Below are positions 26,838 through 36,562 of a stretch of 64,000 bases of DNA, in pieces. A model generated the notes under the pieces. It had not been told where the DNA came from, did no database searches, and saw only the letters and a program-made list of their open reading frames with translations. The first letter of the stretch is position 1, and every line of letters starts with the position of its first letter. Position numbers and translations under genes: made by a program. Source of the stretch: Piscinibacter sp. HJYY11 (GTDB lineage: Bacteria; Pseudomonadota; Gammaproteobacteria; Burkholderiales; Burkholderiaceae_C); contig NZ_JAERQZ010000001.1 in assembly GCF_016735515.1 (NCBI RefSeq), positions 1,116,001-1,180,000 of the forward strand, in the 5' to 3' direction.

Positions 26838-27773
26838 CTACAGGTCGGCCAGCACGCGCAGGTGCGTGGCCACGCTGCGCGACAGCGCGCCCAGCGCGTA
26901 GCCGCCTTCGAGGCACGAGACGATGCGGCCCTGGGCATGCCGGTCGGCCACGTCTTTCACGCGCCGCGTGATCCATTCGTAGTCGGCCTCGACCAGACCG
27001 AGCTGGCCGAGCTCGTCTTCACGATGGGCGTCAAAACCGGCCGAGATGAAGATCATCTGTGGCTTGAAGGCCTCGAGCCGCGGCATCCACATCGCTTCGA
27101 TCATGTCGCGGATCTCCATGCCGCGCGTGTAGGGCGGGATGGGGAGGTTGACCATGTTCTCGCCCTTGGGCACGCCGCCGCAGTAGGGGTACAGCGGGTG
27201 CTGGAAAAAGCTCACCATCAGGATGCGGTCGTCGCCGGCGACGATGTCTTCGGTGCCGTTGCCGTGGTGCACGTCGAAGTCGACGATGGCTACGCGCTTG
27301 AGTCCGCGCACATCGAGCGCATGGCGCGCGGCAATGGCCACGTTGTTGAAGAAGCAGAAGCCCATGGTCTCGTCACGCGTGGCGTGGTGGCCCGGCGGGC
27401 GGACGGCGCAGAAGGCGTTGTCGACCTCGCCGTCGATCACCGCATCGGTGGCGGCGACGGCCGCGCCGGCCGCGCGCTGCGTGGCGGCCCAGGTGCCACC
27501 GTTGGCGGCGGTATCGGGGTCGAAGGCACGCGACTCCCCGGTGAGCGCGAGCTGCTCCAGCCGATCCTTCAACTCTGCGACGTAGTGCGCGCTGTGGGCA
27601 AGCTCCACGTCGCGCAGGTCCACCAGCGGTGCTTCCCGCTGCTCGAGGGCGACATCGAGGCCGGTGGCGATGAGGTGGTCGTGGATGGCATCCAGCCGCT
27701 GCGGGCACTCGGGGTGGCCGTGACCCATGTCATGAGCACGGCAGTCGGCGTGGGTGTAGAGGGCGGTGGGCAT
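26838..27773 (-). CDS. Histone deacetylase-like amidohydrolase
   Basis: A 311-residue protein of the class II HDAC/acetylpolyamine amidohydrolase family. The zinc site is Asp165/His169 (DFDVHHGNGTE) and Asp248 (SAGFDAHRED); the catalytic His pair is 129-130 (RPPGHHA). Bacterial members deacetylate polyamines or proteins. The ATG at 27773 lies 37 bp from the divergent MoxR gene start, so promoters must be compact or overlap the genes. Substrate unknown. Confidence 0.9.
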   Translation of the reverse strand: MPTALYTHADCRAHDMGHGHPECPQRLDAIHDHLIATGLDVALEQREAPLVDLRDVELAHSAHYVAELKDRLEQLALTGESRAFDPDTAANGGTWAATQRAAGAAVAATDAVIDGEVDNAFCAVRPPGHHATRDETMGFCFFNNVAIAARHALDVRGLKRVAIVDFDVHHGNGTEDIVAGDDRILMVSFFQHPLYPYCGGVPKGENMVNLPIPPYTRGMEIRDMIEAMWMPRLEAFKPQMIFISAGFDAHREDELGQLGLVEADYEWITRRVKDVADRHAQGRIVSCLEGGYALGALSRSVATHLRVLADL

Positions 27774-27810
27774 GTCTCGCGGCGTGATCGTTTCGGGTAT
27801 CGTGCGCCGC

Positions 27811-28737
27811 ATGAACACGAGCCTGGCGACACGACTCACCCAACTGACGGACCAGATTAGCACGATCATCGTCGGCAAGCGCCCCCAGGTGCGCGACTGC
27901 GTGGCCTGCCTCCTGGCAGGCGGCCACCTCCTCATCGAAGACGTGCCCGGCGTCGGAAAGACCACGCTGGCGCATGCCCTGGCCGTGTCGCTCGGCCTGC
28001 GCTTTTCCCGCACCCAGTTCACCGCCGACCTGATGCCGGCCGACCTGATCGGCGTGAGCGTCTACGAGCGCAGCAAGGAGGCCTTCGTCTTCCACCCGGG
28101 CCCGGTGTTCGCACAGGTGCTGCTGGCCGATGAGATCAACCGCGCCGGCCCCAAGACGCAGAGCGCGCTGCTCGAAGCGATGGAAGAGCACCAGGTGACG
28201 GTGGAGGGCGAAACCCGCGCCCTGCCGCGTCCCTTCTTCGTGATCGCCACGCAGAACCCGACCGACCAGCTCGGCACCTACCCGCTGCCCGAGTCGCAGC
28301 TCGACCGCTTCCTGATGTGCCTGACGCTCGGCTACCCCGACAAGGCGAGCGAGCGAGCGCTGCTCGCCGGCATCGACCGCCGCGAGGCCATCGCCGAACT
28401 GAAGGCGGTGATGACGCCCGAGGAGCTGATGGCTGCGCAGCAGGAGGTGCTGAAGGTGCATGCGAGCGACGCCCTGCTCGACTACCTGCAGGCGCTGATC
28501 GCCGCCACACGCAGCGGTGCGTGGTTCGTCGATGGCTTGAGCCCGCGCGCCGGCATCGCCGTCCTGCGCGCCGCGAAGGCGCACGCCCTGCTCGACCAGC
28601 GCGACTATGTGGCGCCCGACGACGTGCAGGCCATCCTCGTGCAGACGGTCGCGCACCGCCTGGTGCCCGTTGCCGGCGCTGGCCGCGGGGCCCGCGAGCA
28701 GGTGCGGGCGATGATCGAGGCCGTGCCGCTGGCCTGA
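27811..28737 (+). CDS. MoxR-family AAA+ ATPase
   Basis: A 308-residue MoxR ATPase with Walker A GVGKTT near 47-52 and Walker B VLLADEINRA near 103-112. MoxR proteins act as chaperone-like ATPases that mature partner proteins. It is first in a plus-strand series with a DUF58 protein (16-bp gap) and a TgpA-type transglutaminase (overlap), the usual three-gene grouping. The ATG at 27811 starts the conserved region. Confidence 0.93.
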   Translation: MNTSLATRLTQLTDQISTIIVGKRPQVRDCVACLLAGGHLLIEDVPGVGKTTLAHALAVSLGLRFSRTQFTADLMPADLIGVSVYERSKEAFVFHPGPVFAQVLLADEINRAGPKTQSALLEAMEEHQVTVEGETRALPRPFFVIATQNPTDQLGTYPLPESQLDRFLMCLTLGYPDKASERALLAGIDRREAIAELKAVMTPEELMAAQQEVLKVHASDALLDYLQALIAATRSGAWFVDGLSPRAGIAVLRAAKAHALLDQRDYVAPDDVQAILVQTVAHRLVPVAGAGRGAREQVRAMIEAVPLA

Positions 28738-28753
28738 GCTGGGACGCCTTGCC

Positions 28754-29758
28754 ATGAGCAGCATCGCCGCTCCCTTGCGCAGCGTGCTCCACCCGGCCGC
28801 CGCCGTGCGCAGACGCTTTCGCGCCTGGTGGCAGGCGCGCCTGCCGCGCACCGACACGCTGTTGCTGACCCAGCGCAACATCTACATCCTGCCCACGCGC
28901 GCCGGCCTGATGTTCGGCGTGACGCTCGTGGTGCTGCTGCTGGCGTCGATCAACTACCAGCTGAGCCTGGGCTACGTCCTCACGTTCCTCTTGGCGGGCA
29001 GCGGCATCGTCTCGATGCACGTCACCCACAACACGCTGCGCGGGCTCACGCTGCACCTGCGACCGCCCAGCGCCGTCTTCGCCGGCACCTCCGCCCTGCT
29101 CGACGTGACGCTCACGAGCGCCGGCCGCGCGCGCTTCGGCATCGGCCTCTCTCTCGAATCGACCCCCGGCAAGGCGGTGGCCTGGACCGACGTGCCCGAG
29201 GGTGGCCAGTCGAGCGCGCAGGTGAGCTTCGTGCCGCCGCAGCGTGGCCGTCACGACGTGCCGACGATCCAGATCGAGACGCGCTTTCCGCTCGGTCTCT
29301 TTCGTGCCTGGGCGATCTGGCGCCCGGCCGCGCAGGTGCTGGTCTACCCACGGCTGGAGCAACCCGCCGCCCCGCTGCCTGCCGCGCACCCCGTGCCCGG
29401 CGGCCCGGCCGCGCGGCGCAGCACCGACGGAGGAGAAGTCGAGGGCGTGCGCAGCTACCGCCGCGGCGATCCGCTGAAGATGGTGCTCTGGAAGAAAGCC
29501 GCCCGCACGCTGGAGACGACGGGGGAACTCGTCAGCCGCGACACCAGCGCCTCGGTGCAGCACCAGCTGTGGCTGGACTGGAGCCACTGCACGGGGCTTG
29601 CGCCGGAAGACCGCCTGTCGCGTCTCGCCACCTGGGTGGTGGCCGCGAACCGCGCTGGCGCCGACCACGGCCTGCGCCTGCCCGGCGTCGAGATCGCGCC
29701 GGGCCAGGGTGAAGCGCAACGCAAGGAATGCCTGGAGGCACTGGCGCTGTGGAGCTGA
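28754..29758 (+). CDS. DUF58-domain membrane protein
   Basis: A 334-residue protein with two hydrophobic N-terminal segments (about 48-66 and 71-88), a beta-rich region, and a DUF58 signature (VEGVRSYRRGDPLKMVLWK) at about 240-258. DUF58 proteins resemble von Willebrand A-domain proteins and partner with MoxR ATPases. Its stop overlaps the next gene's GTG start by ten bases, indicating translational coupling. Its substrate is unknown. Confidence 0.9.
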   Translation: MSSIAAPLRSVLHPAAAVRRRFRAWWQARLPRTDTLLLTQRNIYILPTRAGLMFGVTLVVLLLASINYQLSLGYVLTFLLAGSGIVSMHVTHNTLRGLTLHLRPPSAVFAGTSALLDVTLTSAGRARFGIGLSLESTPGKAVAWTDVPEGGQSSAQVSFVPPQRGRHDVPTIQIETRFPLGLFRAWAIWRPAAQVLVYPRLEQPAAPLPAAHPVPGGPAARRSTDGGEVEGVRSYRRGDPLKMVLWKKAARTLETTGELVSRDTSASVQHQLWLDWSHCTGLAPEDRLSRLATWVVAANRAGADHGLRLPGVEIAPGQGEAQRKECLEALALWS

Positions 29759-31803
29759 CGACACCTCCCCGACTCGGCTTGGCGGCCCGCTGGCGCCACC
29801 TGCCGCGCGAAGCACGCGACACGCTGTTCCTGCTGGCCGTGATCGGCTGGACGGTCCTGCCCCACGTGAACCACCTGCCGCTGTGGTGCACCGCGCTCAC
29901 GGCCGTGGTGCTGCTGTGGCGCACGCGCCTGGCCCTCACCAACGCGCCGCTGCCCAGCCGCTGGGTGCTGATCGCCGTGCTGGCGCTGGCCGCGGGGCTC
30001 ACGCTCTGGTCCTACCGCACGATCTTCGGCAAGGAGCCCGGCGTCACGCTCGCGGTGGTGCTGATGGCCTTGAAGACGCTGGAGCTGCGGGCGCGGCGCG
30101 ACGCCTTCGTCGTGTTCTTCCTCGGCTTCTTCCTCGTGCTCACGCACTTTCTCTTTTCGCAGTCGCTGCTCGTGGCGGCGGCGATGCTCGGCTCGGTCTG
30201 GGGCTTGCTGACCGCCCTGGTGCTCGCCCACATGCCGGTGGGCCAGCCCAGCCTGAGCAGCGCCAGCCGGCTCGCGCTGCGCACCGCGCTGCTGGGCGCG
30301 CCGGTGATGGTGCTGCTGTTCCTGCTGTTTCCGCGGATGGGGCCGCTGTGGGGCGTGCCACAGGATGGGCTGGTCAAGACCGGCCTGTCCAACACCATGC
30401 GGATGGGCACCGTGGCCGAGATCGCGCTCGACGACTCCATTGCCATGCGGGTGCGCTTCTTCGGCAACCCACCCGCACCCGAGACCCTGTATTTCAGAGG
30501 CCCCGTGCTTTCCAACTTCGACGGCCGCACCTGGACGACAGGCATTGCCTCGAGCGCGCCGGCACGAGACGAGCTGCGAGCGACGAGCCCGGGCCTCGAC
30601 TACGAGATCACCGCAGAACCCACACGCCTCTTTCTCATTCCGACACTCGAAGCCACGAGTGCGATCGAGCCCATCGACGGGCTCACGGCGCGTCGGCGCG
30701 ACACCCTGAGCTGGGGCACCGACCGGTTGGTGTTCAACCGCGTCAGGTTCAAGGCCACGGCGCACACCCGCTTCGAGCATGGGCCCCAGCAGCGCAGCCC
30801 CAGCCTGCGCGAGAACGTCTTGCTGCCCAACGGCTACAACCCGCGCACGCTCGCGTGGGCCCGCGAGCTGGGCGACCACCCTCGCATGGCCAACGCCGAC
30901 GCGCCGGCCCTGGCCCAGGCGGTGATGCAGCACATCCGCACGGCCGGCTTCACCTACACGCTGGCGCCCGGCGTCTATGGTGAAACCGACGAGCGCGTGG
31001 CGCTCGATGAGTTCTGGCTCGACCGCAAGGAAGGATTCTGCGAGCACTTCGCAGCGGCCTTCGTCGTGATCATGCGCGCGCTCGACGTGCCCGCTCGCGT
31101 GGTCACCGGATTCCAGGGCGCCGACCCGATGCCGATCGACGGCTACTACATCGTGCGCCAGAGCCATGCCCATGCCTGGGCCGAGTACTGGGTCGAGGGC
31201 CGCGGCTGGGTGCGCGCCGACCCCACCGCCGCTGTCGCCCCCGACCGCATCGTGCGCAGCCGCAACCTCGTGCCTGCGCCGGGTTTCGTCGCCGGCGCCA
31301 TCAGCAACGTCAACCCCGAGCTGCTGGCCCAGCTGCGCCAGACGTGGGAAACCCTCAACAACCGCTGGAACCAGTGGGTGCTCAACTACTCGCGCGGCCA
31401 GCAGCTCGATCTGATGAAGCAGCTCGGCTTCGACTCGCCGAGCTGGCAGGACGTGGCCCTGTTGCTCATCGGCATCTTGAGCGGCCTGGCCCTGCTCGGC
31501 GCCAGCTGGGCCTGGTGGGATCGCCACCGGCAGGACCCTTGGGCCCGCCAGGCGATGCAGATGCGTCGCAGCCTGCGCCTGCTCGGCCTGGCCGCGCTGC
31601 CGCACGAAGCGCCCCGCACCCTGGCAGCGCAGGTGCATCAGCAATACGGCGAGCTCGGAGCGGCCGTTGCGGGCCAGTTGATGGCGCTGGAGCGGCAGCG
31701 CTACGGGCACGCGCCGCTCACGCGACCTTCTGCGCAATGGCTGCGTGCGCTGCGGGGAGAAGTGCGTGCACTGCGCCGGAGTGCGCAGCACGCCCCGCGA
31801 TAA
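29749..31803 (+). CDS. TgpA-type membrane transglutaminase-like protein
   Basis: A 684-residue protein. Residues about 1-190 carry multiple membrane segments (DUF3488-like), the periplasmic middle has the transglutaminase core with Cys431 (GFCEHF), His475 (SHAHAWAEYW) and Asp491 (RADPT), and a further membrane segment lies near 565-585 before a C-terminal DUF4129-like tail. In Pseudomonas the related TgpA is essential, with an envelope role. I choose the GTG at 29749 because GGAGG lies ten bases upstream and the overlap with DUF58 is short; ATG at 29728 is the alternative. Confidence 0.88.
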   Translation: MELTTPPRLGLAARWRHLPREARDTLFLLAVIGWTVLPHVNHLPLWCTALTAVVLLWRTRLALTNAPLPSRWVLIAVLALAAGLTLWSYRTIFGKEPGVTLAVVLMALKTLELRARRDAFVVFFLGFFLVLTHFLFSQSLLVAAAMLGSVWGLLTALVLAHMPVGQPSLSSASRLALRTALLGAPVMVLLFLLFPRMGPLWGVPQDGLVKTGLSNTMRMGTVAEIALDDSIAMRVRFFGNPPAPETLYFRGPVLSNFDGRTWTTGIASSAPARDELRATSPGLDYEITAEPTRLFLIPTLEATSAIEPIDGLTARRRDTLSWGTDRLVFNRVRFKATAHTRFEHGPQQRSPSLRENVLLPNGYNPRTLAWARELGDHPRMANADAPALAQAVMQHIRTAGFTYTLAPGVYGETDERVALDEFWLDRKEGFCEHFAAAFVVIMRALDVPARVVTGFQGADPMPIDGYYIVRQSHAHAWAEYWVEGRGWVRADPTAAVAPDRIVRSRNLVPAPGFVAGAISNVNPELLAQLRQTWETLNNRWNQWVLNYSRGQQLDLMKQLGFDSPSWQDVALLLIGILSGLALLGASWAWWDRHRQDPWARQAMQMRRSLRLLGLAALPHEAPRTLAAQVHQQYGELGAAVAGQLMALERQRYGHAPLTRPSAQWLRALRGEVRALRRSAQHAPR

Positions 31804-31811
31804 TCCGCGGC

Positions 31812-32912
31812 ATGTCGCTCTCGCTACGTTTGCCGCTCTCGCGCCGCGCACTGCCCGCCCTGTTCGCAGCCCTCCTGACTTGCAGCACCTGGGTGGCCGC
31901 CACCGAAGCGAAGAAACCGCGCGCCCCGGCCAGGTCGGACAGCGAACCCGACCTCGTCACCTACGGCCAGCGGGAAGACGTGATGCGCTTCGCCACCGAG
32001 CTCGCCGAACGCCGCGGCCTCGATGCTGCCTGGGTCAAGAGCGTGCTGGCCGAGGCCCGCTACGTGCCCAACGTGGCCAGGTTCATCATGCCGCCGCCCA
32101 CGGGCACTGCGAAGAACTGGGCCGCCTACCGCGCGCGCTTCGTGGAGCCGCTGCGCATCCGCACCGGCCTCGCCTTCTGGCGCGAGAACGAGAAGTGGCT
32201 GCAGCGCGCCGAAGAGATGTACGGCGTGCCGCCCGAGATCGTGGTCGGCGTGGTCGGCGTCGAGACGCTGTACGGCCGCCACATGGGCAACTTCCGCGTG
32301 CTGGACGCGCTGGCCACGCTGTCCTTCGATTTTCCGACCGGCCGCAAGGACCGAAGCGCCTTCTTCCGCGATGAACTCGAGCAGCTCTTCGTGCTCGCCC
32401 ACAGCGAGAAGGTCGACCCGCGCCAGCTGAAGGGCAGCTACGCCGGAGCGATGGGCATGGGCCAGTTCATGCCGAGCAGCTGGAACAAGTACGCCGTCGA
32501 CTTCGATGGCGACGGGCGCGTGGACCTGCACGCCAGCCCAGCCGACGTGATCGGCAGCATTGCGCACTATCTGGCCGAGTTCGGCTGGCAGCGTGGCGTG
32601 CCCACGCGCTTCGAAGTGTCGCTGCCCGTCGACCTGGCGGACCGCGCCGCCTTGCTCGAGCCGGACATCAAGCCCACCTTCACCGCCCAGCAGTTCGCGG
32701 AGAAAGGGGCCGGCCTCCCGGCGGCCGGCCGCGAGTTCACGGGCCTCCTGGCGCTGGTCGAGCTGCACAACGGCGACGCCGCGCCCAGCTATGTGGCGGG
32801 CACGTCCAACTTCTACGCGGTGACCCGCTACAACTGGTCGAGCTACTACGCGATGGCCGTCATCGACCTCGGCGAGGCGATCGGGCTGGTCAAGCACAAG
32901 GTTGACCGGTAG
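31812..32912 (+). CDS. mltB: Lytic murein transglycosylase B
   Basis: A 366-residue MltB-type transglycosylase. Glu151 in GVVGVETLYGRHMG is the catalytic acid, and the later GAMGMGQFMPSSW block completes the family pattern. It cleaves peptidoglycan glycan strands with 1,6-anhydro end formation. The N-terminal hydrophobic stretch (about 11-30) holds LLTC, which is not a good lipobox, so it may be soluble periplasmic rather than a lipoprotein. GATAAT just before the start could be a promoter -10 box, giving a near-leaderless transcript. It follows TgpA by eight bases. Confidence 0.9.
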   Translation: MSLSLRLPLSRRALPALFAALLTCSTWVAATEAKKPRAPARSDSEPDLVTYGQREDVMRFATELAERRGLDAAWVKSVLAEARYVPNVARFIMPPPTGTAKNWAAYRARFVEPLRIRTGLAFWRENEKWLQRAEEMYGVPPEIVVGVVGVETLYGRHMGNFRVLDALATLSFDFPTGRKDRSAFFRDELEQLFVLAHSEKVDPRQLKGSYAGAMGMGQFMPSSWNKYAVDFDGDGRVDLHASPADVIGSIAHYLAEFGWQRGVPTRFEVSLPVDLADRAALLEPDIKPTFTAQQFAEKGAGLPAAGREFTGLLALVELHNGDAAPSYVAGTSNFYAVTRYNWSSYYAMAVIDLGEAIGLVKHKVDR

Positions 32913-33163
32913 GACCGTTGATCCCCGTCAACGAATCGACCGCCGCGCTTACAAGAAGAAACACAGGCGGCTAGCGAAAACCCGCATCATGCCAACGCAA
33001 CCCCCTATTCAAGGGGGGTCTGCGACTTCTTACCACCGTGTCAGGGATCGGGAGCTGGCACGGCGAGACCGCGACAAGAGTTGTCCAAACGATACAAACA
33101 AACATCGGCCATCAATTTGTCGCGGGCCTCAGGTTAAATTGCCCGCCCGGAGAGTAGGAACTC
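32913..33163. promoter_or_regulatory. AT-richer intergenic region with inverted repeats
   Basis: No gene is apparent in these 251 bp. A CCCCCT-ATTCA-AGGGGG hairpin near 33000-33017 could end mltB transcripts but lacks a T-run. CCGTGTCA (33036-33043) faces TGGCACGG (33056-33063), a one-mismatch dyad of operator size. GCGGGC and GCCCGC flank the last bases before the start region of the next gene. These mark a likely control region for the downstream FAD protein gene; exact promoters are not evident. Confidence 0.4.
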
Positions 33164-35086
33164 ATGACAACAGCTCGAATTGGGATCATCGGGATGGGCC
33201 CGCGCGGGTTGACGGTTCTGGAGCGCATAGTCGCCAACGAACGGGTCAGAAAATCCGCCAATATTGAAATCTTCATCTTCGACCCCCACCCCCCTGGCGT
33301 GGGTTGCCACGATCCGGAGCAAGAAGAATATCTGCTGGTCAATACCGTGGCCGGCCAGATCACCCAGTTCTCCGATTCCTCCGTCGTGGGCGCCGGTCCC
33401 ATCCTGGAAGGACCTTCGTTCTACCAGTGGCTGGAAGAGCAGCGCAGCAGCAAGCTGTCCGGCCGTTGGTCGGGTCAGGCCATTTCCCCGGACAAGTACT
33501 ACTCGCGTGCCCTGTTTGGGCGATATCTGTATTGGGTTTACCACTATCTCGCGGCGCTGGCCCCGTCGCATGTGCAGATAAACCTCGTGCAGGAATCCAT
33601 CCTCGACGCCGATCGGCTGGCCGAGGATTCATGGGTCATTTCCACCAAGAGTGGCTCTTTCTGCGTCAACTATCTGTTTCTCACCACCGGCCACACAAAA
33701 CCTGCCGGGAAATCAGCGGCTGCGTTCAACACGTCGTCGCAATCCACCCAGGTTATTGACGACCCGTATCCCATCCGGTCCACCACGGCCCCCATCACGG
33801 CCGACATGACGGTCGCCATCGAAGGCATGGGCCTGACCATGTTCGACGTGCTGGGCGCCCTGACCACCGGCCGCGGTGGCCGCTTCGTACAAGACGACGA
33901 AGGCCGCATGCGCTACCTGCCTTCGGGTCAGGAGCCGCGCCTGGTGGCGTACTCGCGCTCCGGCCTGCCGCTGACCGCCCGCGCGGTCAACCAGAAAGGC
34001 GTGTCGATCCAGTACAAGGCGCGCTTCCTGGTGGCCGACAAGGTGCGCGCCATGCGCGCCGGCCGCAAGCTCGACTTCGTGACCGACATCTTCCCGCTGC
34101 TGCTGGCCGACATGCAGTTCGCCTACTACGAGGCCTACCTGCGCGAGCGCCGCGATCCGGTCACCTCCATGCTCTTCTGCAACCAGTTCCTGTGTGCAGA
34201 CGTCGCCGAGCGCGAAGCGCTGATCCGCCAGTACGTGCCTGAAGCCGACCGCTTCTCGTGGGACCAGCTCGTCAACCCGATCACCGACGACGCCCTGGCC
34301 ACGCCGGAAGACTTCCACGAGTGGCTGATGGAGCACCTGCGGCAGGACCTGCGCGAGGCCTACAAGGGCAACGTGCAAGGCCCGCTGAAGGCTGCCTGCG
34401 ACGTGGTGCGCGACCTGCGCGACAACCTGCGCGCCGCCATCGACCACGGCGGCCTGACCGAGGCGTCGCACCGGTGGCTGCTGGCGGAGTTCAACCCCAT
34501 CATGAACCGCATCGCGGTCGGCCCGCCGTCGTCGCGCATTGCCGAACTGCTGGCGCTGGTCGAAGCCGGTGTGCTCGATGTGAGCTACGGCCCTGGCGCC
34601 GCCTGCAAGCAGATGAAGGCTGGCGAGCGCATGCGAGTCGTCTCGAAGCACTGGCCCGACAAGAGCACGGCGATCGATGTGCTCATCAAGGCCCGCATTT
34701 CCATGCACAGCCCCGCCGACGATTCGTCGCCGCTGCTGCGCAGCCTGCTCAAGGCCGGCTACCTGCGCCTCTTCCACAACGGCGGTTTCCATCCCGGCGG
34801 CATCGAGGTCACCCGCGAATTCAATTGGGTCACCACCAGCGGTCAGCCGATCGACAACGCCTGGGCGCTGGGCATTCCCACCGAAGGCGTCAAGTTCTAC
34901 ACCTTCGTGGTGCCCCGCTCCGGCGTCAACTCCACCGCGATCGTTGATGCCGGGCGAGCCGTCACCAAGATGATCTCGATGATCACCGGCCACGCGCCTG
35001 CGCCTCAGGACGAGGCGATCGACACGGCCGTTCCGACGACGGAGTACGCCTCCGCCTTTGCTTCCCTGTATGGCGCGTTGTCCTGA
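33164..35086 (+). CDS. FAD/NAD(P)-binding protein (NAD_binding_9-like)
   Basis: A 640-residue flavoprotein-like enzyme. The N-terminal dinucleotide motif IGIIGMGPRG (6-15) fits a Rossmann FAD/NAD(P) fold, with the DPHPPGVG and LLVNTVAGQITQF blocks typical of the PF13454-type family often found beside biosynthetic genes. Its function is not established. Composition is mosaic: hand-counted 60-base lines in the first 600 or so bases run mostly 53-65% G+C, while later lines run 68-72%. There is no frameshift. It is followed after 42 bases by an MFS transporter, suggesting a biosynthesis-export pair. A reaction cannot be named. Confidence 0.75.
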   Translation: MTTARIGIIGMGPRGLTVLERIVANERVRKSANIEIFIFDPHPPGVGCHDPEQEEYLLVNTVAGQITQFSDSSVVGAGPILEGPSFYQWLEEQRSSKLSGRWSGQAISPDKYYSRALFGRYLYWVYHYLAALAPSHVQINLVQESILDADRLAEDSWVISTKSGSFCVNYLFLTTGHTKPAGKSAAAFNTSSQSTQVIDDPYPIRSTTAPITADMTVAIEGMGLTMFDVLGALTTGRGGRFVQDDEGRMRYLPSGQEPRLVAYSRSGLPLTARAVNQKGVSIQYKARFLVADKVRAMRAGRKLDFVTDIFPLLLADMQFAYYEAYLRERRDPVTSMLFCNQFLCADVAEREALIRQYVPEADRFSWDQLVNPITDDALATPEDFHEWLMEHLRQDLREAYKGNVQGPLKAACDVVRDLRDNLRAAIDHGGLTEASHRWLLAEFNPIMNRIAVGPPSSRIAELLALVEAGVLDVSYGPGAACKQMKAGERMRVVSKHWPDKSTAIDVLIKARISMHSPADDSSPLLRSLLKAGYLRLFHNGGFHPGGIEVTREFNWVTTSGQPIDNAWALGIPTEGVKFYTFVVPRSGVNSTAIVDAGRAVTKMISMITGHAPAPQDEAIDTAVPTTEYASAFASLYGALS

Positions 35087-35128
35087 CCCTGAGCAGCCCT
35101 CCTCCCTGCCCCTGACCGGCTTGCCGCG

Positions 35129-36463
35129 ATGCTGCAGGCCGCGCTGAACCGCCTGAGCCTGGCAGGCCTGTCCGCCACGCTGATCGGCAACGGCATCGGC
35201 CGGTTCGCGTTCATTGCCCTGATGCCTGCGCTCATCGACGCGGGCTGGTTCACGAAAGGCGAGGCCTCGCAGCTGAGCGTGGCCACCCTGCTCGGCTACG
35301 TGCTTGGCGCCTGGGCGTCCGACTGGCTCGGCCGCCGCTACGCGGTGGCGACCTTGCTCCGCTGGTCGATGCTCATCTGCTCGGTGAGCTTCTTCGCCTG
35401 CGCCTTCCGCGACGCACCGCTCGCCTGGTACTACGCCTGGCGCACCGCGGCCGGCTTCTGCGGCGCCATCCTGATGGTGCTGCCGGCGCCGGTGGTGCTG
35501 CCCCAGCACGACCCGGCGATCCGCGGCAAGGCCAGCGGCATCGTCTTCTCGGGCATCGGGCTCGGCGCCGTGCTGTCGGGCCTCTTGGTGCCGGTGTTGA
35601 TCGCCGGCGTGGGCGTCGGGATCATCTGGGGCGACGAGGTGCTGCCCCTCGCCTTCCGGGGCGTCGAAGGCGCCTGGCTCGGCATGGGCGCGGTCTGCCT
35701 CGCGCTCACGGTCTCGGCCTGGCACCAGTGGCCGCCCGAAGCGAGCGAACCGCCGGCCGCCACCGCCGACGGTGCACCGGCGCCGAAAGAGGAAATCCCG
35801 GCCGAGGCCCGCTGGACGGTCTGGCTGATCCTCGCCGCGCACGGCCTCAATGCCATGGGCTACCTCGCGCACACCATGTTCTGGGTCGACTACATCGTGC
35901 GCGAGCAAGGCAGGTCGCTCGCGATGGGCGGCTTCATGTGGTCGATGTTCGGCGTGGGCGCGGCCATCGGCCCGTTGCTCACCGGAAGCCTGGCCGACAA
36001 GTTCGGCCTCAAGCGCTGCCTGATCGCGGGCTTCGCGCTGAAGGCGGTCGCCGCCGCCATGCCCTGGTGGAGCAGCAGCGTGCCGGCGCTGTTCATCTCA
36101 TCCATCCTGATGGGAATCTTCACCCCCGGCATCGTGGCGCTGATCTCGGCCTATGCGCTGGAGACGGTTGGTGCCAAACTCCACCGCCGTGCGTGGGGCC
36201 TGGCCACCTTCAGCTTCTCGATCACGCAGGCTGGCGGCGGTTTCCTGATGGCCACGGCCGCACCGCACCTCGATTCCTATCACCCGCTGTTCCTCGCCAG
36301 TGCGATGGCCTTGCTCGGATCCATCGCCTGCGTCCTCATGATCCGCAAGCCTGACGCCGCGGTCGAAGAAGTTGCTGCAGTTTCCCCCGAGCCTGGCGCC
36401 ACGAGCGACAGCCCTCCACACGAAAGCAACCTGTATCCGAATGCGACCGCGGTGGAGAAATAG
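35129..36463 (+). CDS. YbfB/YjiJ-type MFS transporter
   Basis: A 444-residue major facilitator protein with about 12 membrane segments in two halves around a charged, Pro/Ala-rich central loop (about 208-230, ending PAPKEEIPAE). The first half has GNGIGRFAFIALMP and GRRYAV; the second ends in a polar tail. YbfB/YjiJ transporters are poorly characterised and mostly annotated as exporters. Closeness to the FAD-binding protein suggests it moves a related metabolite. Direction and substrate are not deducible. Confidence 0.82.
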   Translation: MLQAALNRLSLAGLSATLIGNGIGRFAFIALMPALIDAGWFTKGEASQLSVATLLGYVLGAWASDWLGRRYAVATLLRWSMLICSVSFFACAFRDAPLAWYYAWRTAAGFCGAILMVLPAPVVLPQHDPAIRGKASGIVFSGIGLGAVLSGLLVPVLIAGVGVGIIWGDEVLPLAFRGVEGAWLGMGAVCLALTVSAWHQWPPEASEPPAATADGAPAPKEEIPAEARWTVWLILAAHGLNAMGYLAHTMFWVDYIVREQGRSLAMGGFMWSMFGVGAAIGPLLTGSLADKFGLKRCLIAGFALKAVAAAMPWWSSSVPALFISSILMGIFTPGIVALISAYALETVGAKLHRRAWGLATFSFSITQAGGGFLMATAAPHLDSYHPLFLASAMALLGSIACVLMIRKPDAAVEEVAAVSPEPGATSDSPPHESNLYPNATAVEK

Positions 36464-36562
36464 CACGGCAGCGAAGTTCCCTCAGAACAAGCACCGCGGA
36501 GTCAGCGTTTTTCCGCGCAAGGTGATGGGAAAACTGGGGTGCAATATCGAAAATTCGTTGGG

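Noticed and set aside
33000..33020. Hairpin as a strong terminator of mltB
   Set aside because: The stem is good but no T-run follows, so it is only reported as part of the intergenic region.
33164..33780. Frameshift suspected in the FAD protein because of the composition change
   Set aside because: The frame is continuous with no stop, and motifs are in frame on both sides; composition alone is not evidence of a break.
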